A DNA stretch of 64,000 bases from Niallia taxi (lineage in GTDB: Bacteria > Bacillota > Bacilli > Bacillales > Cytobacillaceae): the NCBI RefSeq assembly GCF_004005475.1, contig NZ_RZTZ01000011.1:86711-150710 (forward strand), read 5' to 3'. Under the pieces are notes generated by a model, which ran no database searches, was not told where the DNA came from, and saw nothing but the letters and a program-made list of their open reading frames with translations. Both the position numbers and the translations under genes were made by a program. Below, in pieces: positions 43,501-52,074 of this stretch (its first letter is position 1; the number at the start of each line of letters is the position of its first letter).

Positions 43501-44623
43501 ATACAGCTACACTCTCGTTAACTACCACTTTCTTCTCAACCGTAAATTGATCAAGTGCTTGATCATCGATATCATAGCCAATACCTGCTTGTTGTGGTAC
43601 ATCCACAAATGTGCCGTTTAGCTCGATTTCTGGTTTAATGATATCTTGGTTGTAATAGCGGGATGATGCTGCAATATCATTTGGCAATGTGAAACCTGAT
43701 AGCGTAGCAACTGCGACGTTATGTGCACGCGCAATCCCTGAATCTACCATGCCGCCACACCATACTGGAATTCCGTGGCTCTCACAAAGTGCCTGGATTT
43801 TTTTCGCTTCTGTTAAACCGCCGACACGGCCTACTTTAATGTTGATGATGCCACAGCTTCCTAGCTCAATCGCTTTACGTGCATCTTCGACTGTATTGAT
43901 GCTTTCATCTAGACAGATTTTTGTGTTGATTTGGGCTTGTAGTGTTGCATGGTCTACGATGTCATCATGGTCAAGTGGCTGTTCGATCATGATTAAATCT
44001 AATTTATCCAGCTCTTTGAATACTTCGATATCATCTAATGTGTAAGCAGAGTTAGCATCTGCCATTAGCATTATGTCGCTGAATTGCTCGCGAACAGCTT
44101 TCATGATTTCAACATCTTTACCTGGTTTGATTTTGATTTTAACTCGTCTGTAGCCTTCATCTAAATAGCCTTGCACAACTTTAACCATTGTTGCAGCGTC
44201 CTTTTGGATACCAATGCTGACGCCTGTTTCTACTTGTGTTTTCGTTCCGCCAAGAAGCTGGTAAACAGGCTTGTTTTCGATTTTTGCATACAGATCCCAT
44301 AGTGCACAGTTGATTGATGATTTTGCTAAGTTGTTTTTACGGATATGCTCGAAGATCGTGCTTGTTTCGTCAGGATGAGCAATATCGCCTGCTTTTAGCA
44401 ATAATGGAATTAAGCAATCCTGTAATGCAGCCCAACAGCCATTAACGAACTCTTCATTGTATAATGGGTATTCAAATGCAGAACACTCACCATAACCTAC
44501 TTTACCTTCGCCATGAATCTCAACAATGATGCATTTTTTTGCCGTCATTGCCGCAAAGCTTGTTTCAAATGGTGCTTTCAATGGAATATCAACTTTTCTT
44601 AGAACAATTTTATCAATTTTCAT
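43499..44623 (-). CDS. Enolase-superfamily racemase (N-succinylamino acid racemase / OSBS type)
   Basis: A 374-residue muconate-lactonising-group enzyme. The catalytic Lys pair is in RRVKIKIKPG, and metal ligands Asp-Glu-Asp are in MADANSAY, MIEQPL and CLDESI. The opposite-face Lys is in INIKVGRVGG. This set is the signature of OSBS/NSAR enzymes. The ATG at 44623 has AAGGAG 8 bases upstream. No menaquinone genes are nearby. An M20 peptidase, an MFS carrier and a GntR regulator form the same operon, which favours N-acylamino-acid racemisation over menaquinone synthesis. Confidence 0.82.
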   Translation of the reverse strand: MKIDKIVLRKVDIPLKAPFETSFAAMTAKKCIIVEIHGEGKVGYGECSAFEYPLYNEEFVNGCWAALQDCLIPLLLKAGDIAHPDETSTIFEHIRKNNLAKSSINCALWDLYAKIENKPVYQLLGGTKTQVETGVSIGIQKDAATMVKVVQGYLDEGYRRVKIKIKPGKDVEIMKAVREQFSDIMLMADANSAYTLDDIEVFKELDKLDLIMIEQPLDHDDIVDHATLQAQINTKICLDESINTVEDARKAIELGSCGIINIKVGRVGGLTEAKKIQALCESHGIPVWCGGMVDSGIARAHNVAVATLSGFTLPNDIAASSRYYNQDIIKPEIELNGTFVDVPQQAGIGYDIDDQALDQFTVEKKVVVNESVAV

Positions 44624-44635
44624 GGTAAACACTCC

Positions 44636-45283
44636 TTAAGATTGTTTTTTCAAATATTCTTTTAAGTTAGTTAATACACGGTTGTTGTGAGTCAGCAGGA
44701 TGTCCTGCAGCTCTTCAAACTTAGCTTGTTGTATCAAATCAAGCATCTTCTTATGCTCCGTTATAGAGAGATGGATGCGATTTTCAAATGTGAAGTTGAG
44801 GTTTTGGAACATTAACAAAGGATATTTTAATTTCAAGTAGAACTCCTTCAGCACATCACTGTTCGTTAAACAAATCATGTGATAGTGAAAGTTAAAATTC
44901 ATCAGTGTATAGTCTACTTGATTTTTCACTGTTTTCATTTGCTTCAATTCCTCTTGAAGTGAATTGAATGAATAATCAGATATATCACCTTGGTTTAAGC
45001 GGCGAATTGCCATTTGTTCGATATTGTTTCTAATTTCGAAAATATCGTACACGTCCTGCGCTGAGAATTCCTTAACAAAGCTGCCTTTTCGCGGCACCTT
45101 CACAGCAATTCCTTCCTGCTCCAACCGGTACAGTGCTTCTCTTACAGGTGAACGGCTGACAGAGAATTTCTCCGCATAATCACTTTCACGAATCCGACTG
45201 CCCTGTGGCAATTCACCATTTATAATTTGATTGACCATATAATGAAAGATCTCATTGGGCAATTGTTGGGTTTGCAGTAACAT
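44636..45283 (-). CDS. GntR/FadR (FCD) family regulator
   Basis: A 215-residue protein. The winged helix contains NQIINGELPQGSRIRESDYAEKFSVSRSPVREALYRLEQEGIA. The all-helical FCD domain has the metal-binding pattern around FNFHYHMI and SITEHKKML. The ATG at 45283 is preceded by GGAAGAAGAGG and lies inside the 3' end of the MFS gene. It probably controls its own operon through the ATTGTCGACAAT palindrome at 47888. Confidence 0.87.
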   Translation of the reverse strand: MLLQTQQLPNEIFHYMVNQIINGELPQGSRIRESDYAEKFSVSRSPVREALYRLEQEGIAVKVPRKGSFVKEFSAQDVYDIFEIRNNIEQMAIRRLNQGDISDYSFNSLQEELKQMKTVKNQVDYTLMNFNFHYHMICLTNSDVLKEFYLKLKYPLLMFQNLNFTFENRIHLSITEHKKMLDLIQQAKFEELQDILLTHNNRVLTNLKEYLKKQS

Positions 45284-46496
45284 CCTCTTCTTCCTTTCTT
45301 TTTGGTACAGCACGTAAAGTTAATGAAACGATAAAGGAGAGGGCCACAGCAGCAATCAAGAAAATAAACGCTGCATTGTATGAACCATTAAATAAATCAA
45401 TCAAGAATCCAATCGCAAGCGGTGCCACAAAGCCGGCGATTTGTCCGCCGAAGTTAACAATCCCAGAAGCGGAGCCAAACTTATCTGGTAAAATGAAGCT
45501 CGCTAATAACGCAAAGATTGAGCCAAATGCAATTGATTTAAAGAAATACACGAGTATTTGGAAAATGATTACGGAAGTTAATGTTTTTGATGAGTACATT
45601 CCGTAAATAAGTACTGCAGTTAAGATAGAGACAATACTTAGCAAGTATTTTTCTTTTTGCTGGAAGAACTTCATCATCAGCCACCCGCTCAAAGCTGCGC
45701 CAAGTCCTGCGGCAATGAATGGGAGCGGCACTAGAATAGAAATTGCTTTTAAGTCAACACCACGGACATTTAATAAATAAGTTGGCATCCATGAATCTAA
45801 GCCCTTATTAACAATACTTACACCGAAGCAAATGATAACTAATTGCCAAATGATTGTGCTTTTTAATAGCTCTTTATAGCTGATAGAGCTTTTCGTTTTT
45901 GCTTGGACTGCAGCTGTAGTTTGCTTCATTGGACGAAGCCAGAAGAAGTAGAACACAGCGAAAACGATACCGATAACACCAATAATATAAAACGTGCTTC
46001 TCCAGCCAACAGCTAAAATTAGCGGTGCAATGATCAATGGTGCAATGGCACTGCCGACATAGTTAGAAGACAGCATACCCGTAACAGCTTTTGGTCGCTG
46101 AGACTGTGGAAATACTTCAGACACGGCCTTCAAGCTAGCTGTTGGATAGGCACCTTCACCAATACCGAAAAGTATACGGATAAACAATAAGGATACTAAT
46201 GACCAAGCCATCCCAGTCATCGCAGTGAAGATCGACCATAAAAGGATGGCGATAAGAGCGACAATATTGGAGCCGAACCTATCAGCTAACCATCCGCCTG
46301 GTATTTGCATTAGGGCATAACTGAAGAAGAAAACACTGACAACTAAGCCAAGCTGTGTTGCATCAAGGCTGAATTCAGCCCCTATGTACGTTAAAGCAAG
46401 TGAAATGGCGGCCCTGTCGATATAACAGATACAATAGCCAATGTACACCAATGTAAATACAAAATATTTAGATCGAACTCCCTTTAACGTACTCAT
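45252..46496 (-). CDS. MFS transporter, anion:cation symporter (ACS) type
   Basis: A 414-residue, twelve-helix carrier. YCICYIDRAAISLALTYIG in helix 1 and the loop GGWLADRFGSNI are typical of the ACS family (hexuronate, phthalate, glucarate and acyl-amino-acid carriers). Located between an M20 peptidase and an FCD regulator, it should import the substrate of the peptidase and racemase. The start overlaps the peptidase 3' end by 29 bases. Confidence 0.88.
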   Translation of the reverse strand: MSTLKGVRSKYFVFTLVYIGYCICYIDRAAISLALTYIGAEFSLDATQLGLVVSVFFFSYALMQIPGGWLADRFGSNIVALIAILLWSIFTAMTGMAWSLVSLLFIRILFGIGEGAYPTASLKAVSEVFPQSQRPKAVTGMLSSNYVGSAIAPLIIAPLILAVGWRSTFYIIGVIGIVFAVFYFFWLRPMKQTTAAVQAKTKSSISYKELLKSTIIWQLVIICFGVSIVNKGLDSWMPTYLLNVRGVDLKAISILVPLPFIAAGLGAALSGWLMMKFFQQKEKYLLSIVSILTAVLIYGMYSSKTLTSVIIFQILVYFFKSIAFGSIFALLASFILPDKFGSASGIVNFGGQIAGFVAPLAIGFLIDLFNGSYNAAFIFLIAAVALSFIVSLTLRAVPKRKEEEDVTANPTIAQ

Positions 46497-47862
46497 TTTG
46501 CTTCACTCCGCCCTCTATAATTTTAGAAATTTCCGAGATAATATGATAAGTAGATTTAATACCACTTTCAAAATTAACAAGCTTTAGATTCTCATTCGGC
46601 GCATGATTCGCTTGATCAAAGTTAGCATAAGGAACAATAAGAACAGGAACATTTAAAATGTCTGTCCACACATAGTTTGGCAATGTTCCCGGCATAACCG
46701 GCTCTAATATAGGATCTGTTCCGAAGCCTTGTTCAAGTGCTGCCAATACTGGCTTAACAAAAATGGAATCAATATTTGTACTAGACGGAGGAGTGGAAAC
46801 CATTTTTATAACAGAAACGCCTTCAATTGGTTCAATCATTTTTTCGATATTTTGATAGATTTCATCAGGATTTTGCTTGCCGACAAGGCGCATGTCTAAC
46901 TTCAGCAATGCTTTTGATGGAATAACCGTTTTTGCGCCTGCATCAACATAACCACTGTTAATACCTGAGATGTTTAAGGTTGGTTCATACATTAATTTTG
47001 TGAAGTATTCTTCTTGGGAGAGTGTCAGGTTAGGTAACCCGATCTTAGCTGCTAATGTTTCACTATCATACGGAATCTGATGTAATATCGCTTTTTCTTG
47101 TTCATTCGGTGCTTGTACGCCTTTATAGAAGTCTTTAATTGCCACCTTGCCGTCATTACCTTGCATTTGTGACAATAATTCTACTAGCTTCCAAGCAGGA
47201 TTTTTAATAATATTGCCAGTGTTGCCGGAATGATTATCCTGGCTTGCAGAAACTGCCTCAAGCTCTACATATAACATTCCGCGAACACCAAGACGAAGCA
47301 CAGGTGCGCCGCTTTCATGACAGGAGCCGTCGATGGAAATCGCTAAATCTGATTTTAATAAATCATCCTTATGCTGTTCAACAAAGCTTCCAAGGTTTGC
47401 ACTGCCTTGCTCTTCCTCTCCTTCAAACACAAATTTCACATGAAAAGGAAGCTGTTTATGTATTTCTAAATAAGCCTTGATCCCAAGCAATTGCGCCATT
47501 AACTGCCCTTTATTATCACCAACACCACGGCCATACAAGCGGCCATCTCTTACGTTTGGCTCAAATGGCGGGCTAACCCATGCATCAACAGGATCTGGTG
47601 CCATCACATCGTAATGACCATACAATAAGACGGTAAATTCCTGCTGCCCTTTAATTTCCCCAAACACAATCGGATGACCAGCAGTTTGAATGACCTGCGT
47701 TTTAGCTTGAATGTCTTCTAGTAACGCAGACACCTTTTCTACTGTTTCCTGCATCCCTTCACCGCTGGAGCTAATACTCTTTTGTTTAACAAGTGCGATA
47801 AGTTCATCTATATTCTTCGTTCTGTTAGAATCAACGAATTCTTGAATATTAGTAGCTGCCAC
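46468..47862 (-). CDS. M20 family metallopeptidase/deacylase
   Basis: A 464-residue zinc hydrolase. Metal-binding motifs: His in VLLYGHYDVMAPDP, bridging Asp in GRGVGDNKGQL, and catalytic Glu-Glu in FEGEEEQGSANL. A dimerisation lid is in the middle and the final ligand His is in FDQANHAPNE. The GTG at 47862 with AAGGAGG upstream is the start; an in-frame ATG at 47898 overlaps the operator. In N-succinylamino acid racemase pathways an M20 enzyme removes the acyl group from the L-isomer. Dipeptidase activity is the alternative. Confidence 0.87.
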   Translation of the reverse strand: MAATNIQEFVDSNRTKNIDELIALVKQKSISSSGEGMQETVEKVSALLEDIQAKTQVIQTAGHPIVFGEIKGQQEFTVLLYGHYDVMAPDPVDAWVSPPFEPNVRDGRLYGRGVGDNKGQLMAQLLGIKAYLEIHKQLPFHVKFVFEGEEEQGSANLGSFVEQHKDDLLKSDLAISIDGSCHESGAPVLRLGVRGMLYVELEAVSASQDNHSGNTGNIIKNPAWKLVELLSQMQGNDGKVAIKDFYKGVQAPNEQEKAILHQIPYDSETLAAKIGLPNLTLSQEEYFTKLMYEPTLNISGINSGYVDAGAKTVIPSKALLKLDMRLVGKQNPDEIYQNIEKMIEPIEGVSVIKMVSTPPSSTNIDSIFVKPVLAALEQGFGTDPILEPVMPGTLPNYVWTDILNVPVLIVPYANFDQANHAPNENLKLVNFESGIKSTYHIISEISKIIEGGVKQNEYVKGSSI

Positions 47863-47887
47863 ACTAAAACCTCCTTCACCATTGTCG

Positions 47888-47899
47888 ATTGTCGACAAT
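47888..47899. promoter_or_regulatory. Palindromic operator for the FCD-type GntR regulator
   Basis: ATTGTCGACAAT, a perfect 12-bp palindrome with the T-N-G-T … A-C-N-A form of FadR-subfamily operators, 25 bases upstream of the first gene of the operon. Confidence 0.65.
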
Positions 47900-48559
47900 T
47901 TCTAATCAATAAGTTACTACCTTGGATAAAAGAAGTCAATATATTTTCAGAAAATTATTTATATTAGATTTATTTGGATATGATGCTTTATTGAGATAAG
48001 ATAGTTGTTTTATTATTGTGGGATAGAAACTATGAAACTTATGATTGGTATATAAGAAAAGGTGGAATATTGGTTTCCTCCCTTTTTGTGTGGCAAAATT
48101 GGTTTTTCTTTATTGCTTAGTTTTTTTAATTAATTTTGCACTTATTTGGATACGTAAAATTTATTATTCGTTGGTTAATCCATGCTCCTCGTTTCTCATT
48201 TCGACTTGTTTATCTGTGCGAATTGGTATCCTATCTATTTGCTGTAATGTCTTCCAAATCATCAGAATAAACAACTTAAGTCCCGTTTGGTCAATGTCTT
48301 AACATTTAACTTTTTCTACATTTCTTAAAAGCATTCCTTCCAGTTGAAAACCCACTTCTCCTCCTCATCACAAATTCTTACTATATATGACTGTGCGACT
48401 CATATAACCCTAATTTTATAACATTCCTTAGTTTAATTTTTACAAAAAAACCAGCTTTAAAATGTTACTAAAAAAGCAACTATTTCCGAATTAATGGGAG
48501 TAAAATCGGTGCCCTTTCCGTGAAAAGTAAATATAGCGTTTGAGTCATAATCTATAAAA
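47900..48559. other. Gene-free region upstream of the M20 operon
   Basis: About 660 AT-rich bases. It should contain the promoter of the minus-strand M20 operon near its left end. I see no credible gene. An 85-codon frame at 48045-48302 lacks a ribosome site and has no recognisable features. Confidence 0.6.
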
Positions 48560-48607
48560 ATAAAATAGACTGCCCGCAAACCTAAATTACAATAAGTTTG
48601 TAGACAG
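48560..48607 (-). terminator. Terminator of the malonate decarboxylase operon
   Basis: On the minus strand CTGTCTACAAAC / GTTTGCGGGCAG pair with one mismatch and two G-U pairs, followed by TCTATTTTATTTTT. Confidence 0.75.
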
Positions 48608-48666
48608 CTTAAAGAGAAAAGTATTTCCCCACTTATTTATAATTAGTTTCCATTAGACCTCCCCTA

Positions 48667-49281
48667 TTACCAAGGGGTATAAACTAATTCAGGACCTTCT
48701 TGGGTGCGTAAAATCATTGAATCTATTCGTTTATTTATCCATTCTCGCAGTAAAAATGCGCCATTATTTGTTTCTATTTGGATATCTGAGCGGATTGGTA
48801 AGCTATCTAATTTCTCCAGTACCTCTACTGCCTCGTTCCTATTAATCGGATGTGGTGCATATACGACGATATCAAGGTCGCTTGTGGCTTTTAATGCTGG
48901 GTATCCAGTTGCTATTTCGAAGCCTGCGCTGCCTGTTGGGCCCCATTGCCAGTCACCCATGATTTCTGCCACTTTATCGATGCTTTTTAAAACAGGCAGT
49001 TCTCGTCTTTGTGCGTTAAGCGAATTCCAGCTTTTTTGTTCTGCCAGCATGTATGGTGTTATAATCTCTTCGATTCCATTGCGATGTAATATCGCTGTTT
49101 GCCGCTGATTACGTTGCTCCCCTCGTATACCTACAGGAATGAAATCACTAGTTTGTTCTGCTCTGCGTACGACAACGAATGGGGCACTCCTTAATGAGGC
49201 AGTGACCCATTCGTTGTCTTCCTTCCATTCCAGCAGTGATAGATCTGAGACTTTTATTAAGTCATGTGGCTGAATTACCAT
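48667..49281 (-). CDS. mdcG: Phosphoribosyl-dephospho-CoA transferase MdcG
   Basis: A 204-residue nucleotidyltransferase that loads the triphosphoribosyl-dephospho-CoA prosthetic group onto the MdcC acyl carrier. ASLRSAPFVVVRR near residue 30 and GPTGSAGFEIATGYPALKATSDLDIVVY near 115 match MdcG/CitX-like transferases, with the metal-binding D-L-D. It overlaps the end of the beta-gamma subunit gene by 7 bases and is the last gene of the operon. Confidence 0.88.
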   Translation of the reverse strand: MVIQPHDLIKVSDLSLLEWKEDNEWVTASLRSAPFVVVRRAEQTSDFIPVGIRGEQRNQRQTAILHRNGIEEIITPYMLAEQKSWNSLNAQRRELPVLKSIDKVAEIMGDWQWGPTGSAGFEIATGYPALKATSDLDIVVYAPHPINRNEAVEVLEKLDSLPIRSDIQIETNNGAFLLREWINKRIDSMILRTQEGPELVYTPW

Positions 49282-50948
49282 TGCTGTCTCAGCATTTCAC
49301 GAACCTTCAGTGTTGCTGCACGGCCACCATTTATTGCTTCGTCTGTTTGCAAGCGAAAGCTTAAATCAGTCGCTGCATCCTTTGTGCTCGCAATTGCCTT
49401 AAGCAATGTTTGCTCTACTGTTTTTATATCATGTTCTGTTGGTGAATCGGCGTTAATATTGGTAAGTAATTTATACAGCGGTCCTAATGAATGATAGCTG
49501 TGAACATCATACGCCATAGATGGAACAGACTTTGTTGCTTCCTCTAATTGTTCGATCGTGCGCTTTGTTATTCTCGCGGCTGATGCTTTTGACATTGCTT
49601 GAATGTTTATCTTGTCATCGTCTAATGCAATGAGACGATTGGACTGCAAGCCATGTGCTAAAAAGGCGCCGGAAATGGCATTGCCGCAAATAAGCCCGAT
49701 AACGGGGTGACCCTTTTGCCTTGCTGTTGCATACGCATCTGCACTTGCGGCAAGTGCTAAGCTGATGCCAACCAGTTCCTCTTTGTAGCCATATGCTTGG
49801 CTTGGCACATCAATTACGGCGATAATTGGGCGTTTGACTTCTTTATCAGCATCTTGACTAATTACATCGCGGACAATTTGTGCTGCAGTCCAGCCTTCAA
49901 GCAGTCCTACTTCCCCATTGCGAGCTCGAGGAAAATGATTATTAGCATCTGGAACAATCGCAATATAGCGAGCCAATTGGCCATTTTTGGCTACATCAGC
50001 CGCTAATACAGATGGTGTTGTACTTGTCGGATGTGTGATGCCAGTCAGTTCAGCGAACCATTTATAGCCTCTTGATTGCGAAATGTCTGCATTCCCGTCT
50101 TCCACCATTGGGACTGTCTGCTTTTCCGCTTGATGCTGTTTAAAGTAATCTGCATACTTTTCAGGACTCCATTCTGCAGAAGAATCGATTCCTTTAAGTA
50201 ATGAAAGATGGAAGTCAACCTGTTCTGTTTTGGCAGGTCTTTTTCCTTCTGATAGCGCGACCTCGATTGCCTCCACTATCGACTCAATGTCATCTTCTAT
50301 TACTTGATCAAGCAATCCCGTTCTAACACGTTGTTTTGCGCCAATTGTATTCCAAATCAATGCCTTGTCACTTGAATCAAATTCCATAACACCAGCCTCT
50401 TGCTCAATTACCTCTGGTCCATTCAGTCCTAAGCGGGCTTTATTTGTGGCAAGCAATGTTGTGCAAAGTTCAGCGACAATCGACATGCCACCGAATGCAC
50501 CGACTCGACCTGGAACCAAACCAACTACAGGGACATAATGACGTAATGCAACAATTTGATTCGCTATTTCAGAAATCGATAATAGCCCGTAATTCGCTTC
50601 CTGAAGGCGCACACCGCCAGTATCAAATAATATGATAGGATAAACAGCGTTGCCTTGTTTATTATCTTCCAAAGCCAGTTCTAGTGCTCCAGCAATTTTC
50701 GCACCGCTGACCTCACCAATACCGCCGCCTTGAAACGAACCTTCTAACGAAATAACGACAACATTTTTCTGATTGATTTGTCCGCGCGCAATTATAACCC
50801 CATCGTCGCTTTGCGGAACGATTCCTTGTGGCTCTAGGTGCGGTGACTGCATTTTATCGAGTGGTCCCAGCAATTCACGGTAAGTGTCTTTATCCAATAA
50901 CGCTTTTGCCCGCTCACGTCCATTCAATTCTACTAAACTATTCCTCAA
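49275..50948 (-). CDS. mdcDE: Malonate decarboxylase beta-gamma fusion (MdcD-MdcE)
   Basis: A 557-residue fusion of two crotonase-fold carboxyltransferase subunits. The MdcD part (about 1-260) contains VVISLEGSFQGGGIGEVSGAKIAGALE, FDTGGVRLQEAN and GRVGAFGGMSIVAEL. The MdcE part (about 290-557) contains EGWTAAQIVRDVI, VIDVPSQAYGYKEELVG and GNAISGAFLAHGL. It decarboxylates malonyl-S-MdcC to acetyl-S-MdcC. The start is TTG with GGAGGTG 7 bases upstream, inside the end of mdcC. Separate D and E genes are common elsewhere; here one frame runs through both. Confidence 0.9.
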   Translation of the reverse strand: MRNSLVELNGRERAKALLDKDTYRELLGPLDKMQSPHLEPQGIVPQSDDGVIIARGQINQKNVVVISLEGSFQGGGIGEVSGAKIAGALELALEDNKQGNAVYPIILFDTGGVRLQEANYGLLSISEIANQIVALRHYVPVVGLVPGRVGAFGGMSIVAELCTTLLATNKARLGLNGPEVIEQEAGVMEFDSSDKALIWNTIGAKQRVRTGLLDQVIEDDIESIVEAIEVALSEGKRPAKTEQVDFHLSLLKGIDSSAEWSPEKYADYFKQHQAEKQTVPMVEDGNADISQSRGYKWFAELTGITHPTSTTPSVLAADVAKNGQLARYIAIVPDANNHFPRARNGEVGLLEGWTAAQIVRDVISQDADKEVKRPIIAVIDVPSQAYGYKEELVGISLALAASADAYATARQKGHPVIGLICGNAISGAFLAHGLQSNRLIALDDDKINIQAMSKASAARITKRTIEQLEEATKSVPSMAYDVHSYHSLGPLYKLLTNINADSPTEHDIKTVEQTLLKAIASTKDAATDLSFRLQTDEAINGGRAATLKVREMLRQQW

Positions 50949-51237
50949 TTCTGAGCACCTCCAATGCTTGGTTAAGCCTTAACTGGACCACACCTGGTGT
51001 TGCACCAAAATCATGTATTGTAATATTTGCGGTGATAGGATAGCGATTGAAAAAACGTTCTAATACATTTCCCCAAACCTCGCCAAAGCCATCACTGCCT
51101 GTAAGTACACTAACTTCGGTTGAAGTTCCCTCAACCGGCTCGATAATAATTTCCAAATCCCCTGACCCGACAACACCAATATGTGTGGCGGATTGAATCG
51201 GTTTAGAAGTTTCAAATTGAAACTGTAGTTTTTCCAT
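50938..51237 (-). CDS. mdcC: Malonate decarboxylase acyl carrier protein MdcC
   Basis: A 99-residue delta subunit. The Ser that carries the 2'-(5''-triphosphoribosyl)-3'-dephospho-CoA group is in THIGVVGSGDLEII near residue 26. GFGEVWGNVLERFF near the middle is also typical. The ribosome site is CGGAGGTG. It overlaps the TTG start of the next gene by 11 bases. Confidence 0.9.
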   Translation of the reverse strand: MEKLQFQFETSKPIQSATHIGVVGSGDLEIIIEPVEGTSTEVSVLTGSDGFGEVWGNVLERFFNRYPITANITIHDFGATPGVVQLRLNQALEVLRIEE

Positions 51238-51255
51238 TCTTGAACACCTCCGTAA

Positions 51256-52074
51256 TTAACTGACTAAGAACATTGTCGCTGCCAATAAATCAGCACTTCC
51301 TCCAGGGGAAAGCCGTTTGGATTTGCAGTACGCAGACAAGTATTGAAAAATGTCTCTGCCCGGTTCTGTAGCAAATCCCCCATATTCTAAAAACTCGTTT
51401 GCCATGCTTTTTATTTCTACTAAATCAGCCCAATCTCCACGGTGCAAAATACATGTATCGTCAACCGTTGCCATTAAGGATAAGAGGGCATCAATTCGGG
51501 CAGCATCCTCCGTCTTCCCTAGAGTTCGAGCATTTATCAATGCAGGCAAGGATGCATGACGAATATGGGGAAAGCCAAGCTGTGCTTCTTCCTCCGCACC
51601 CATAACAGGATACTTCTTTTTTACAGCCTGTCCGTGGGTGTAGCTCGTTGGTCTGTAGCGATCTTGATAGGATGCAATTCTTCCTGCCGTTTCTAATATC
51701 TTTATAGGATTTTGCTCCTCTGGATTCGTTGCCTTTGCACTAACCAATAACCCTAATGCCCAAATCGCACCTTTATGCGTATTAACCCCATTTGTAGCGG
51801 AAAGCATAGTCTGCTCCCCTTGCCTTCCAATTGCAGCTATTTTCTCACGCAGCTCTTGATTGACAGGATGGAGATAAGAAATACTGGCAATCTCTCTGAA
51901 AGTCTCTTCTAATGCATATGCTGATGTCAGCATGTGTTCAAGAGACATATCAGCATGTGCGCCACTATTGTCTGCATCAACTAAACCTGGCTTAGGTGTC
52001 AGTATCGCTTCATCAATTAACGCTTTTACTGCTTTTGCAGCCAATACCTCCTCAAGTTTTGCAGCTATTAGCAT
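51256..52074 (-). CDS. mdcB: Triphosphoribosyl-dephospho-CoA synthase MdcB
   Basis: A 272-residue CitG/MdcB family enzyme that makes the prosthetic-group precursor from dephospho-CoA and ATP. Key segments: AKAVKALIDEAILTPKPGLVDADNSGAHADM (near residue 15), GVNTHKGAIWALGLLVSA and LSPGGSADLLAATMFL. The ATG at 52074 overlaps the mdcA stop by one base (TAATG) and follows CGGAG; an upstream in-frame GTG inside mdcA is not needed. Confidence 0.9.
   Translation of the reverse strand: MLIAAKLEEVLAAKAVKALIDEAILTPKPGLVDADNSGAHADMSLEHMLTSAYALEETFREIASISYLHPVNQELREKIAAIGRQGEQTMLSATNGVNTHKGAIWALGLLVSAKATNPEEQNPIKILETAGRIASYQDRYRPTSYTHGQAVKKKYPVMGAEEEAQLGFPHIRHASLPALINARTLGKTEDAARIDALLSLMATVDDTCILHRGDWADLVEIKSMANEFLEYGGFATEPGRDIFQYLSAYCKSKRLSPGGSADLLAATMFLVS

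Noticed and set aside
48045..48056. TTGGTATATAAG, a possible fifth FrlR-type site
   Set aside because: Only one half matches and it lies near the unrelated M20 operon.
48045..48302. 85-codon plus-strand frame in a gene-free region
   Set aside because: No ribosome site, low-complexity hydrophobic/aromatic composition typical of chance frames in AT-rich DNA.
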